Origin: Gnetum montanum
Taxonomy: Eukaryota > Streptophyta > Gnetopsida > Gnetales > Gnetaceae
Assembly (NCBI GenBank): GCA_015680685.1
Contig: MNCI01036589.1
Coordinates: 115,970-179,969 of the forward strand
Direction of reading: 5' to 3'
DNA length: 64,000 bases
Positions 1-11,860 of the stretch are shown in pieces. The notes below the pieces were generated by a model. The model was not told the DNA's origin. It worked only from the letters and a program-made list of their open reading frames with translations, and ran no database searches. How positions within the stretch are numbered: position 1 is the first letter of the stretch; each line of letters starts with the position of its first letter. The translations under genes were made by a program, and so were the position numbers.

Positions 1-333
1 GTCCAAGATGTGTACGGTTGATCAAGGAATCGGTTGCTCGTCGCACTTAGGCTAGATTAGATTTCTTACCCTTTTCCTCTTAGCTTAGAATTAGTTAATA
101 TTATTTTCCACTGCCATCAGGAGTAGCATTAGATTTAGGAACACATCATACACCTCATCTAGACTAAACCATACGTGACATATGCAAAACTAGTCTAGAT
201 GGGAAGACAGCGAACTGCGACCTAAGGCTAACTATCTAGATACCACAACTAGCCCATCTGCGGAGTTCGACCGGATCGCGCGTGCGACGCTCGTTTCGTA
301 TGGTTGAGTGTAGGGGTACCTCGCCACTCATCA
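1..333 (+). repeat. 3' part of an F/G-type gypsy LTR, cut by the window edge
   Basis: The stretch matches the downstream halves of the LTRs at 45413-46300 and (reverse) 57514-58439. It has the same 'cacctc-tctagacta' block, the same 'gggaagacagcgaa' block and the same terminal 'ggggtacctcgccactcatca'. It ends at CATCA at 333 and is not followed by a primer-binding site, so it is a 3' LTR, a solo LTR or a deletion product. Its start lies outside the window. Confidence 0.75.
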
Positions 334-753
334 CTAAGTATAACCATTAATGAGACAAGGTACTTAAAAGTTATATGTTACACATTTCACACTAATCCAT
401 AATTTTGTTGTGATTGCAGTGGGAAGCATGGACTAGAAGTGGGATGATCTTCTTAAGGAAGTAGCACCACCATATGATGAGGATTGTTCACGATCATTGG
501 ATCTTCTCCCTCACTTGTTAGCTACCAAAGGAGTTGGATGTCAGTTTTGTCCAAGGTATTCCATTCTATTGTCATAAATATCCAATTTTGTAAAAGGTTG
601 TAAATCCATACACTTCGGCACTTAGAGTCTGTCTATTCCATCTGATTTAGTTTGTGTGTCAGTCAATAATTCCATACCTACCCAATATTTTGTAAGGAAC
701 TTGTTTCTCCTCTTATTCACTCAAGAATAAGTTTTCATTCAGTTATGGGAGTA
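334..753 (+). other. Remnant 3' untranslated region of gypsy element H, ending in a polypurine tract
   Basis: No coding frame survives. The last 110 bases (cagtcaataat, caatattttgtaag, gttttcattca, then ttatgggagta) match the reverse complement of the region just inside the 3' LTRs of elements B (32402-32480) and C (50387-50470). 'ttatgggagta' therefore sits where the polypurine tract should be, directly before the LTR at 754. H appears to be a strongly shortened element of the same superfamily. Confidence 0.6.
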
Positions 754-1605
754 TGCTGAATTGTGTTTCGATGTGCTTCAATATTGGATATGCAATATTG
801 GAGCCTTGATATCGGATACTTGATATCGAATCCCAAGATGCAATGTCGAATATTCGATATTGCAGAGTATATGCTAGCCTATAAATATAGTGCTCGGGCA
901 CATGGTTTGGGCATTAATTTTTGTCATGGAGTACTAAAGGTCTTGCAATTTAGCCATTCCAGAATTAGAATATTTTTGAGTCCCAACAGTAGGAGTTTGA
1001 GTGTGTACAAATGTTTGTTTAAGCACTAATGTACTTGAGCACAATAGTGTGACGAAAATAAAGACGTGCCCTTTTGATAATCTTTGTAGCACTAAAAATA
1101 GATTAATGTTTCTTTTAATGCATTTAATATTCATTGCACTTTACCTTAATGCACTTTAATTAAGCAATTAATTTCTAGTTGTTAATGAACACAAGTACGA
1201 CGACTTTGAGCATATGTGTAGCACTTAGTAACCCATAAATGCTTAATGTTTGGTAACCCAGTAGTGCTATATGCATTCAGGATGTGGCCAGAGAGTGGGA
1301 ATAGGTACTTGTGTTAGGCTAGCTAGGTAGTAGACTAATTAGATACTAAATTCCTCTACCTTTCATTCTTGTTCTTAATCATAGACAAATAAAATATAAA
1401 AAAATAAAAATCATGTGCCTCAATTATACTTAACCATACAATTAAGCTCCACAAGTATAGTTGAGAAGACAATGATTGTCATGATTAGATTCCATGTCTT
1501 AGAACCAATGTACTTGAGAACTTAAGGTCTATAGAATTCGACTAGATTGCGCATGAACGCTTGTGAATTGTATGGTTGGACATAGGGGTACCTTGTTGCT
1601 CATCA
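754..1605 (+). repeat. 3' LTR of element H (GATATC-type)
   Basis: It begins TGCTGAATTG after the purine tract and ends CTCATCA at 1605. It contains several GATATC/GATATT boxes at about 795-870, a TATA box (tataaata, 890-897), the 'gagcaca' and 'cccacagtaggag' blocks shared with the LTR at 5849, and the terminal 'ggggtacc' block. Plus orientation follows from the TATA box. No matching 5' LTR of this subtype is in the window; 1-333 is a different subtype. Confidence 0.75.
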
Positions 1606-3100
1606 GATGGAATCACACATGTCAAGAGGACACTCCGGTGCACCACTGAGCTATAGAGTTTGTCAATAAAGTTTTTGATGCTTTTATTATTTCTTTCTTA
1701 AATGATTCACACTTTTCACTATTAGAATCCATGGTAAGAATACTTCTGTCCTAAATTAGGGAAACAACTCATTTTTTCCCTCATGTATTTGCTACATTAA
1801 TCAATCATACATTGTGTGGGAAGTTGATGACTTTGAAATAAAATTAATTTATTTCAGTTACATGTATAGGTCAAGATAGACGTTGCATTGGTGTATCAAA
1901 TGAGTTGGTCTTAGCCAAAAATTGATGGATGTGTCAATACATATGCATTGATCTATATGCATCATAGCGTCAATGCAATTTTCATCCATCCAAAGTTAAG
2001 AGCTACACTAGCATTTACTTGTGAAATGTTATCTTAGTCTTAGTTCATATAAAATATTTGATGTTTCATCATACCCTATGACTTACCAAATAATCATCCT
2101 TGAGTTGTACAAATTGGATAAATTCCAATTACAAAATTGTGGGTTGACCAAGATAAGATTGATTACATGGCTAACTAAATGACAAAACTACAAATACCAC
2201 ATTTCACAAAATTTTGATCTAGTTAGCCCCTATACAAAAATTATATCATGATAAAATTGTTACAAGTAATTGAATTTGAAGAATTATAATCTAAGTGGCA
2301 TTGGTTCCTTGCTTTTCTTCTAAAACTTGTTCAATGAATGAGAAAAAATTTAATTTGACTCTCACATCCTTGATCAAGTGCTTCTCTTTGAATATACATC
2401 TTTCAAACCTCACAAATTGACTCAATTTCTAGTTCATTCTTACTCCTTTCTGGTTTTCCACATTATTATATGGGTTTGCATGTTATATACCAAAAGATCA
2501 AGGAGCCACCATTTTAATAAGTAAAAATTTTCATTTCTGGTATCAATATCTTATCCTTTCTAAATAAGATCTTAAAAGATCCAATTTATCTATTTTTCTT
2601 AAAATTTTAAAATGTTAAGAAAATTTTGTAAAAAGTCGTACTTTCACCTCATCCATGACTACATTGCAACTTTGATACATGTTGGAATAAGATTTACAAA
2701 ACATGATATTTTATGTCTATAGGGTAATGCTTTGAAAGGGAAAATCAATCAAAATAAGTCCCATAAGATCTTGAGACATTTTTAATTATTGTATTAATGA
2801 GATATCAAAATAAGGAAATAATATCTCCTTCAATGAAATATCAATTTCAAATATTTAACTATTGTATCCCTTCGAAATCCCATTCTTTCTCTTTTATGTT
2901 TTCAAGAACCGCTTTCGAAAATTTGATTCTTTTTATTTTTTGTCATTTTAAGTTTTACACAAATAACTTCTGTCTCAAGAAAAAGTAAATTAAAATTGAA
3001 CCCCCCTCCTTTGCGATGAATGCCCTTTAATGCGGACGAAGACGTATATTGAATAATATATTGTTGACCTTGAGCAATAAGGAATAGCAGCCTCTGTCAC
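1606..3100. other. AT-rich non-coding DNA, nothing recognised
   Basis: Both strands were read for conserved retroelement, gene and RNA motifs and none was found. Short open frames are random-looking and AT-rich. A short G+C richer stretch begins around 3000 (gaacccccctcc) but carries no recognisable motif. Confidence 0.6.
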
Positions 3101-4097
3101 ATTTAAGAGAGGAGAGCCAAATTATCAAGATAGAATAGTCCATTCATTGCTTTCATATCTGCACTACCCCAACTCGAAAATAAATGAATGAACGGCCTTC
3201 GTTCGCGGAAAATTCTTGCGGGTCGGCTTTTAAGAATGCCAATAAATCGGAGTTTGGAGTCGCTTTGCAATCGGATAAATCCCTTTCAAAATTATTGACC
3301 TCTCCTTAAAAATAAATTCTAATCCGCCAGCTGTTGATGAATGAACCGGTCATCGTTTGCCGGTACAACGCAAATTCAAAGGTCATTTATATAATTGCTT
3401 TTTCACGTAACACCAAATACGTGGCAGGAATACAACGTAGATTGACAACAATATGCTGCTGTGTGGATGGATAGATCGTGGATAGTTTAGGTTGAAACTT
3501 GAAAGAATCAAGTCATGAAGGCGGCATTCAAAATTCTTATGTAACGACAAGTTTATAAATGTCTCATTGTCAATGAGAACTAATACAAAATTTAAATGCA
3601 ATTGTGTACCCTTGCAAAATACAGACACTTAGAATAGAATCATCCATTCATTCATATTTAGCCTCTTCCAACTATTACAATGACCTTCATTGATTCATTC
3701 ATTCCTTGCTTATCCATTCTATCCTTCATTCATTCATTTCTTATCCATTGATTTGGAACCTTTCACCATGCTTAGCTTATATTGGAAGAATCAATTCAAA
3801 GGCATTTTGTTGAAAATTCTTTAGTGATGATTCTAGAAATGCCACATTTTCAATCAAACAATTCACATGAAAAAAAATACATGACAATTTGCAATAATAC
3901 AGAGATTGAATGCTTACCTGCACAACCTAGATTGATTGGTGACTATGGATAAATTGATGGAAAACATAATCTTTATCCTCCACTATACATTAGCCATGTA
4001 GCCTATGTGTATTGTTTGTGTTGAAAGTATCAACACATGAAAGCAATGTTGAAAATTTTTATGCAACGATAACTTTAGAAACATCCAATTATCATTG

Positions 4098-4434
4098 GAT
4101 CTTCTCCCTCACTTATTAGCTGCCAAAGGAGTTGGATGTCAATTTTGTCCAAGGTGTTCCATTATGTTGTCGGAAATATCCAATTTTGTAAAAGATTGTA
4201 AATCCATACACTCGGGCACTTAGAGTCTGTCTATTCCATCTGATTTAGTTTGTATGCCAGTCAATAATTCCATACCTGCCCAATATTTTGTAAGGAACTT
4301 GTTTCTCCTCTTATTCACTCAAGAATAAGTTTTCATTCAGTTGTGGGAGTATGATGAATTGTGTTTAGATGTGCTTCAATATTGGATACGCAATATCGGA
4401 GCCTTGATATCGGATACTCGATATCGAACCCTAC
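4098..4434 (+). repeat. Second copy of the H 3'UTR/U3 segment, ending at an N
   Basis: This block is a close copy of about 497-834 (attggatcttctccctcac... to gatatcgaaccc). It includes the purine tract (gttgtgggagta) and the start of the LTR, and it breaks off at the single N at 4435. The sequence before the block (ataactttagaaacatccaa, about 4069) is repeated directly after the N. The block is therefore either a truncated insertion or an assembly mis-join. Confidence 0.7.
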
Positions 4435-4435
4435 N
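4435..4435. other. Single N marking an assembly join
   Basis: One undetermined base. It is followed by 'aataactttagaaacatcc', which also occurs about 370 bases earlier at 4068-4095. A similar N with a flanking duplication is at 20277. Confidence 0.9.
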
Positions 4436-5306
4436 AATAACTTTAGAAACATCCAATTATCAATGACAACCACTATAGAATTTAAATGCAATTATTTACT
4501 CTAGATAAGACATAGCCACTTGAAATAGAATAGTCTAGTCATTCATATTTGAATTCATTCATTCATTCATTCATTTCTTATTCATTGGATTGTTCTTTCA
4601 TTTGTTTCTTATTCATTAAATTGCAATTAGACATCATTCTTAGTTTGTGGTAAAAATTAACTCATAAGGCATCACTAAAAATTCTTAACTAATTTACATC
4701 CCTAGAAATATCTTGTTTTCAATGATAACCAATAAAAAATTTAAATGCAATTATGTACTCTAGAAAAAACATTGACACTGGAATAGAATACTTAATCATT
4801 CATATTTACACTCTTCCAACGATTACAATGACTTTCATTATTTCATTCATTATTTCTTATCCATTATCTCTAATCCATTGAATTGTAACCTATCACCATG
4901 CTTAGCTTGCAGTGAGAGAATCAACTCATAAAAGGTACTTCGTAGATAGATTGATGAAAATTATAATTTTATTTTGCACCATACTATAGTCATGCAACCT
5001 ATGTGTATAACCCATGTGCATATCATTATCACTATTTTTGATTATCGTCTAAGTAAACATCTTTTTTTAACCTTTTGATGATAAGTAAATAAAATAGATG
5101 CAATGGAAAGGTCAAAAGTGACTAGGTGATCTTCATTTAGTGTTATTGAAAATTCAACATCCAAAAGTTACATATACCACAGCTTCATTGTGTTGCTACT
5201 GCACATGACATTCACCTCATCCATATCCTCATCCAGTTGCTGCTTCCATTGCATGTAACACCTGTTTACGCATTGAAGTGGCCTCCATATCCACTGACAT
5301 GTATAC

Positions 5307-5452
5307 GCATTGGCATAATGCGTTTACGCATTGGCATTACATGTTGGCATAATATGTTTTTGCGTTGGCATTGGGATGGCGTTGGCATAATGCATTTACG
5401 CATTGCCATTACGTGTTGGCATAACACGTTTTTGCATTGGCATTAGGATGGC
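5307..5452 (+). repeat. Two-copy tandem repeat of about 73 bp
   Basis: Copy one (5307-5380) and copy two (5381-5452) share gTTGGCATAATGC, TTTACGCATTG, GTTGGCATAA, GTTTTTGC and GGGATGGC or AGGATGGC at the same offsets. The internal motif ttACGCATTGGCAT is itself repeated. Short open frames here come from the repeat and are not considered genes. Confidence 0.75.
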
Positions 5453-5848
5453 GTACACACCTGCATGGAGTTTTGGGTCTCTTATTTTTCAAATTTTTCT
5501 CTCATGGTAACCAATTCCATGGCCTAGAAATTCATTCTTGATGGGAGAACAAAGGTATCAAGGTATCATAGCAGGATTGCAATTCTGGTCCCTTTCACAA
5601 ACACTTAAAGGTTGCATACACCATCGAGTGCTCATGTGAAAGAAAAATATGAACATCAAGTTTAATTTGAGGCATCAATGGCTGGAGGTCAATTCAATTT
5701 GCTCAAGCATTGTGCATTTCCAATTATTTATGCATGTGAATTTCTAGTGCCATTTGCTTCCGCATTCTATACTTTGATTACTTGTGCAATCTGATTTCTC
5801 CACAATTATTTTTTTACATTTAGTATTGGAGCATTAGATCTCTATCGA

Positions 5849-6648
5849 TGAGCCGCGATATCACGTTCATGATATCGTGACCTTCCATGCAATATCACGT
5901 ACGCGATATCGTAGCCTGCCTCATTGCCTATAAATAAGAGGCGGGCACACTTGGTTTGAAAGTTAGTCTTAGTCCCTTACCCAATCTCTTGCCTTTTCTC
6001 CCTCTTAGAGTTATTTCTTCATGCCCACAGTAGGAGTCATAAAGTGAACAGATCTTTATTCGAGCACTGTGTACCTGAGCACACCTTGTGTATAGCAATA
6101 AAGATGAACTTTGTGATAAACCTTGCAACATTCAGAATATATTAATTAATGTTAATTACTATTATTAAATGATTTCCTAGTTAATTAATGATTCTCTTTC
6201 ACCCTACAACTCTCCTAAGTAAGCACACACAGTACAATCACTTTGAGCATGCATGTAACACTTGGTAACCCAGTAACGATTAGTGTTTGGTAATCCCAGT
6301 AGTGTTGCACTAGTTCAAGATGTGTACGGCAAGTGAGAATGGATACTAGTGTTAGGATTAGTTAGAACCTAATTAATGAGTGGTTAAATAAGATTAATTA
6401 CTTAGTCACCTCTCCCCCCCCCTTTATTAGCAGCAGGACATAAAAACATAAAAGTATAAAAATCATATGCCTCAAGTTTACTTAACCATACAATTGTGAC
6501 ATACAAGTAAGCTTGGGAAGACAACAATTAACCAACCCATCCTTGTTCCACAAAGGTGCATAGGCACTTAGTCCATGGAATTTGACTAGATCATGCGTGG
6601 ACGCTCATATTTGTATGGTTGAGCATAGGGATACCTCACCGTTCATCA
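5849..6648 (+). repeat. 5' LTR of element D
   Basis: It starts TGAGCCGCGATATC and ends GTTCATCA, directly followed by the PBS. A short U3 carries GATATC/ATATCACG boxes at about 5855-5910 and a TATA box (tataaata, 5929-5936). Further down are the 'gagcac-gtgtacctgagcac' block and the 'aagatgaac' block found in the other LTRs. The exact first base is uncertain by about 3 bases. Confidence 0.85.
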
Positions 6649-6668
6649 TTGGCACCATTGTTGGGGAC
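6649..6668 (+). promoter_or_regulatory. Primer-binding site of element D
   Basis: TTGGCACCATTGTTGGGGAC follows the LTR end without a gap. It is a decayed form of the TGGCGCCGTTGCCGGGGA-type PBS of Athila-like plant elements, and B and C have related versions. Confidence 0.85.
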
Positions 6669-6786
6669 TTTGTTGTTTGTGCACTAATCAGAACTTAGGA
6701 AATCTTTCACATCATTGGAACGAACCCTTAGGGTTGATTAAAGAAAAATAATAATATATAATACATTGCACAATGAATAGACAATC

Positions 6787-9120
6787 ATGTCTCCTTCTTC
6801 ATACGAAATTGTTTCACCACCTATGTCTGATACAAGAAACAATCGGAGGCATAATACACATGATAATCCACCAGTCCCTCAACAGTTTCATGTGGTATAT
6901 GTTAATCCCAATGAGTATGTACCAAACTTCACCTTTATTCTTCCACTAGGATGAATAACTACGTTGGCGAGACTTAGAAGGTAACATAGTGTTACCTCTC
7001 GATCATTCAATCCCAAGCATGCTTCTTCATGATTTCACATAAATTAGCATGCAGCACTTACAAGCAGAGTACGTTGTGCATGATCACGACTTGAGAGAAT
7101 ACCAAACCACGGAGGCACAACATCAAAGGGATTTGCAACAAGAGAGACATCATGAATCCGTGAAGGGAAAGTTGTCACAGAATGTTCCACATGTTCTAAG
7201 CAAAAATTAGGGTGGTGAACCTACCTCAGGAAATCACCCACATAATGATGTTCCTCCCATTGACTTCGATCAAGGGGTTGTGTATCAAAATCTTTACTCA
7301 ACTATCCATAACCCAGATTCTAATACCGATAGACACAAAGTGTCTGAAAAAGGAATACGAACACACAACAAGAATGGACATTTTGATTGTAACCACGATC
7401 ATGGTTGTGACCACTGAAGAGAAGGTAGCAGACACCGTCATGGCAATGGTTCTCCTTCTTCTTTACCTTCATCATCCCCTTCACCCTCTCTTTTAGTATC
7501 TGGACACAATCACAAGGAAAAAGACCATGAGGATAACAATAAGTGAAATAGGAGTCATAGACAAAATAGTCAAGAAAGGGGATGAGGGCACTCTAGGAAA
7601 TCACAACATAGAAGAAGGGAGAGTAGAGAACAACATAGGCATCATCGACACCATAGACGAGACGATCACGATGAACCCCTACTCGCTACTCGAAGTATGT
7701 TAGACATAACGGAGGCTATTAGAATCCCCACAAGGCACCAAAAAGATAGTAGGATCAAGAGATTAGACATGAACAACATCCCACCATTCGAAGGGGGATA
7801 CAACACTGATCCTCAAAATCACTTACAAGCATTCCACGATGCGTGTGCCTTGCAAAACATAGAAATCAAATGGCAACAACTTAAGTTGTTCCCATGGACA
7901 CTAGTTAAAGAAGCGGAAAGTTGGTACCAGTCCTTAGAACCAGAATCCATTCATAGGTGAAGTACCATGTTAGAATTGTTCAATGATAACTACCAAACGT
8001 AATCCCAAGTGTCCAACTTGCAAAAGAAAATCCAAGGATGGAAAAAAGGAGGTCATGAACCCTTGGATGTTGCCATGGGCTGATATTATGCATTATTACA
8101 TCATTGTCCCAGCCATGGTTATTCACAAAGGGATCAACTGTGCCATCTCGTGGATGGGATTAGGCATGAAATAAGAAGAACCCTTGGGACTTATGCCCAG
8201 GGAAGACTATCCGAGCTTAGGTCCCATCGAATTCAAAGACTATTGGAGCAACTTGCTAAGGAAGAAGGTGAGTTAAGAAAAAAAAAGAGTGCAAAAGAAT
8301 ATAATAGGGATCCTTCCCTCTAAAAGAGGGGAGTAAAATTTTGTGAGGGTGAAGAAGAGTCACCACTCGAAGAGATGGTGAATAGGAAAACTTTGTCTAT
8401 CCAAAAATTAGCATCAGAAGTATCGACAAAGGTAGACCAAATGTGGGACTCCCTAGATGATAGATTTCAAACTGTTCTCAAATAGTGGAGGAGTTTAGAG
8501 AGCAAGGTAGTGATCATGAAAAAGAAAAAAGGGAGAAACTGAACATGCTCGTAACAAGGGTATGGGCAAAGTTTCCATCATAGAATAAGTTGTGGATTCA
8601 AATACAGACAATGATAGTGGATGCGAGATATGTCAATATGACCATCATAAGGGATGTTGCCCTATAATCTCACATCTGTAGGAGTTTGGGGTGTATGCAC
8701 TCAACCCACGATTAAACAAAAGGCAAACACCCTAGAGATTACCTTATCCTCAAGGTAACTCAAGATAGTTCCACCAACCCTTAATGTATTATCCAAGTGG
8801 AACTCCACCACAACCAATTGAGAAATATCAACATTAGCAGCACCCACAATCATGGGGAATGCCACCACCAAGGCAACAGTATCCTTACCAGTAACCTAAC
8901 CTGTATCGATATTATGTGCAACAGCCAATCTCTCCACGTGACTCTACTGGTCACGTTACTCCTCAACCTCACTACGAAGCCCGTGAGTATTATAGGATTC
9001 ATTCCCCTAGGGGTGATGTTCTACAAACCTATCATCCTTCTCATCCAGCTACACCTCTTCCACCCTTAACTCCATTACCATCTACTCTGACCATGCAAGG
9101 TGAAATCCCTACCCAACCAT
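6787..9120 (+). pseudogene. gag: gag of element D, broken
   Basis: The ATG at 6787 opens a frame similar to the gag starts of B (37754) and C. The text is then scattered over three frames with several stops. The best preserved part (7697-7960) has the capsid-like stretch NNIPPFEGGYN, LQAFHDACAL, KLFPWTL and SWYQSLEPES. A degenerate continuation at 8180-8480 reads RRTLGTYAQGRLSEL and PLEEMVNRKTLSIQKL. Around 8617-8660 is a zinc knuckle, CEICQYDHHKGC (C-x2-C-x3-H-x4-C), which would bind the RNA genome. A Pro-rich tail follows. At least six stops and several frameshifts make it non-functional. Confidence 0.8.
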
Positions 9121-9179
9121 AGCAACGTAATTCCACAAGGGCTGTTAACCCTCAACCTACTATTGGTTCTGACAACCGC

Positions 9180-9501
9180 ATGAGGAAAAAACCTTTCTGT
9201 AGAACCAACAGTCTAACTAAGCCCTTGCAACCACAAGTAGCTAATTCTTCAATCGCCTCACTATCACTTGAAGCTTTGGAGCTCTCTTCAGCCCAAAAAC
9301 CGCGCTTAACGCATACAGTCATATTAACTCATGCCATCACTAATTGGATAAAATTTGACCATCTTCTTAGAAAATTCTCTGATCCAAAGAGTCCTCTGAT
9401 ATATCTCCAAATTGCTAGAAATGAGTCATGCAAAGCTCTTTTGGATTCAGGTTCTGGAGTCAACTTAATTTCCCAAGAGATGTACAAGGCCTGGAACCTA
9501 C
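9180..9501 (+). pseudogene. Aspartic protease of element D, 5' part
   Basis: The frame contains IKFDHLLRKFSDPKSPLIYLQ and then ALLDSGSGVNLISQEMYKAWNL. LLDSGSGVN is the active-site loop of a retroviral-type aspartic protease (D-S/T-G form). The frame is then cut at 9501 by element E, and the remainder resumes at 29256. B (35033-35245 minus) and C (53051-53272 minus) carry intact-looking versions of the same stretch, which confirms the join. Confidence 0.85.
9497..9501 (+). repeat. Left target-site duplication of element E (cctac)
   Basis: cctac directly precedes the TG of E's 5' LTR and is repeated exactly at 29251-29255 after E's 3' LTR. Confidence 0.9.
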
Positions 9502-9580
9502 TGAAACACCACAAAATTTCAAGCTTAGTACTTTTCCAACAAGAATCGAGCTAAGTCATGATGTTCCCCAGCATGGCTGA

Positions 9581-11146
9581 TGTAACGACGGAAAACGTCG
9601 GTAGCTGGTAAATACCAAACGAAAATCCGTGTACACAGTCTTAACCACGGATCCGTGCAAGGGCCGTGCTGTAGAAAACGAATCTGCGATGCCCTGAATG
9701 GTCTTGTCGATCAGACAGGGACTTACTCAATCAGTAAATTGTTGAATATTGCGATAATATGCGTATTATATAGATATTTCGTGAAACAAATTGATTTGAC
9801 GAATCGAAAAAGGAGTAGAAAACGATGTAAATAAATTGAAATAACGACAACGTCAATGCGACAAGGAGGATCGAATTTAAGAAGGATGCGCAATCCCAAG
9901 ATCTACATTTTGACTTGAAGATTGAGAATATTGTATATAAAGTTCCAATGGCAAACTCCACTTATTTTGTGCAAAGCATACACAAAATAACAAGAAAACT
10001 GTTCAACAAGGAGTACAGAATGAAACTCGGTCTACCTCGTAAGCCAAAGATGGGATGCAAGGAAGGTCAAGTCTAGATGTCTATCGATCAACTGTTTCTG
10101 ATCAATAGATCTTGCCAACCGCACCAGACGATCTCTCGATCTCTGATATGCTCTCTTTGCCTTCGGTAGTCTCTGCTCAAAACTACCAACGATCGCCAAT
10201 GGAGAGAACTGTATTTTTTTCCAAAGGACTGATCGCTCCTGCTGCTAATGCTCAAGAAAATGTCTTCTGTCTCTGCTAAAAGATGATGCTGCTCAAAAAG
10301 TCAAAGATCAAAAAAAAGTCCTGTCTTTCTTCGCCAACTGAAGTATTTATAGGCTCGGTAGTACGTGGAGAAGGCACAGCCCTGATGACACGTGTCTCGA
10401 ACCTTCAAAATACCATTGACTTGGCAAACTTTATGTTGAAACTGGTCATGTCACATCATGTTTTTGAGAAGGGGAGCAAAGTGTGCTGTCGACCACTTCC
10501 GCTGAAGCCGTTTCATGATTACGCACAATACGCTCATCAGAGTATTGTGCATGTGGATAGCAAGTGCATATCTGGTACCGCTTTAGCCGGCTTTAGGCTG
10601 TATTACGCTCATTTACGCTATGTTGCATGGCAGAGCATAATAGAACATGGAAGTAGTTGATTCAAGCTGTTTTACGCTCATTCATGCCACAAAGCATAAT
10701 AGAGCGTAAACATGGTCAACTTTACAATAAATTACGCTTGTCTACGCTGCGTAGCGTAATGAGCGTAAATTGACCAATCTGCAAAAAAGAAGCAATCACT
10801 CTGCCGCGCTTCTTTGGACTCTGACTTTGGCTTTCTCAAAGCTCATTACGCTGCTTTGCATAATGGAGCGTAAACTCGGGCCCGAACAAAAGACTTGGTG
10901 GAATATGCGACAAGTCTTTCTGATATCGGGCTATGTTAAATAGAGTCACGCTGAGCGACAGTACGCTATGTTACGTAATGTAGCGTAAAGAGAGAAAACA
11001 AAGTAAGGTTGAAATTTTTAAGAAACTTGGAGACTTGATGTTGTGCGCCTCTTTGCCATGTTCTATCTTCTGGATTTTTGTCGCAAACTTTTGCCCGAAT
11101 CGTGAACCTTCGCCTTAGGCCGATTCACAATTTCCATGGTGTTTCA
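9581..11146 (-). mobile_element. Solo LTR of an unidentified LTR retrotransposon, nested in E's 5' LTR
   Basis: 1566 bp beginning TGTAACGACGG and ending GGTGTTTCA, flanked by exact 5-bp repeats gctga (9576-9580 and 11147-11151). The 3' LTR of E lacks it, proving a later insertion. No internal region is present, so unequal recombination between its LTRs is inferred. A TATA-like box read on the minus strand (gcctataaatac, about 10345-10356) suggests minus orientation; a second candidate on the plus strand (tatataaag, 9933) keeps this open. It is rich in TTACGCT/AGCGTAA motifs (10520-10990), similar in style to E's own TACGC-rich arrays. The open frame at 10283-10660 lies inside it and is not believed to be a gene. 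Confidence 0.85.
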
Positions 11147-11284
11147 GCTGAAGCTTGAGGGCCCCACAGATAGTTTCAAGCGGAGTCGAACTCAACAAGG
11201 AGCAGTTCCCTGGGACCCACTGATGACCACGACAACATCTGCTATCAAACATGGCAACTCCGGAGATCAAGATACTTAGTTTTC

Positions 11285-11765
11285 ACTAAGTATACATTCT
11301 CAGCGTATACGCCCAGCGTATACGCTCAAGTTTACGTTCTCAGCATATACGCTGGGCGTATACGCTCAAGTTTACATTCTCAGCGTATAAGTGTATACGC
11401 TCAAGTTCACATTTCTCGACGTATACGTCAGCGTATACGCCCAAGTTCACATAACCAGCATATACGCCCAGCGTATACATCCACAGCGTATACACCCAGC
11501 GTAGCCGTCCAGCGTACACGCCTCACATGTACGCTCAGCAGGTACGACTGATGTATACACCAGGTATGCAATCCCCGAAGACAGCATGGAAACAGCACTG
11601 CAGAACAAGATTTGGTACAAGGCAGCAATTCACACGAACAGAGCAACCATCAGCGCATACACCCAACAGACACAGCGTATACACCCAGCGTATACGTCCT
11701 GATTGCCCAGCGTATACGCCCAGAGTCTACGCCCACCAAATACAGCGTATACGCCCAATAGAGGC
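11285..11765 (+). repeat. Array of palindromic GCGTATACGC boxes in the U3 of E's 5' LTR
   Basis: About twenty copies or near copies of gCGTATACGc/CGTATACA, usually preceded by CAG or CCCA and followed by CCCA or TCAAGTTTAC. They end about 90 bases upstream of the TATA box. The 3' LTR has the matching array at 28125-28560. The core is self-complementary, so it reads the same on both strands, as expected for binding of a dimeric factor (inference). Confidence 0.85.
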
Positions 11766-11851
11766 AGCACATTATATACTTGTAACATTTCACTCTTTTG
11801 CACCCAGTCAACGCGCCACATGTTACCCAACCCAAGTCTAACGTCTAAACC

Positions 11852-11860
11852 TATATAAAA
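11852..11860 (+). promoter_or_regulatory. TATA box of E's 5' LTR
   Basis: TATATAAAA followed by ACCCC lies just downstream of the palindrome array. The 3' LTR has GTATAAAAA at 28651. Transcription would begin roughly 30 bases downstream, near 11885. Confidence 0.7.

Larger units (their letters stand above)
3100..5000. repeat. Degenerate tandem repeat region with ATTC-rich stretches
   Basis: Several blocks recur in the same order. 'caatga-aac-a-ta-aaatttaaatgcaatt' occurs at about 3569, 4465 and 4718. 'cattcatattta-ctcttccaac-attacaatgac' occurs at about 3650 and 4798. 'caccatgcttagctt' occurs at about 3766 and 4896. A block like 'cctatgtgtat' occurs at about 4007 and 4999. The copies are decayed and spacing varies, so I infer an old satellite-like array with a unit of a few hundred bases. 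Runs of (attc)n occur at 3640-3750 and 4550-4600. No gene is visible. Confidence 0.55.

Noticed and set aside
763-1029. 88-codon frame in LTR H
   Set aside because: Crosses the GATATC boxes and TATA box of an LTR; not a plausible gene.
3383-3628. 81-codon minus-strand frame
   Set aside because: Lies in the degenerate tandem repeat region and has no conserved motif.
10283-10660. 125-codon open frame inside the solo LTR
   Set aside because: It lies within a TG...CA LTR with target-site duplication, crosses TACGC repeats and shows no domain.
11285-11765. CRISPR-like appearance of regularly repeated palindromes
   Set aside because: Spacing is short and irregular, spacers are themselves repeated, no cas genes are present, and the setting is a plant LTR.
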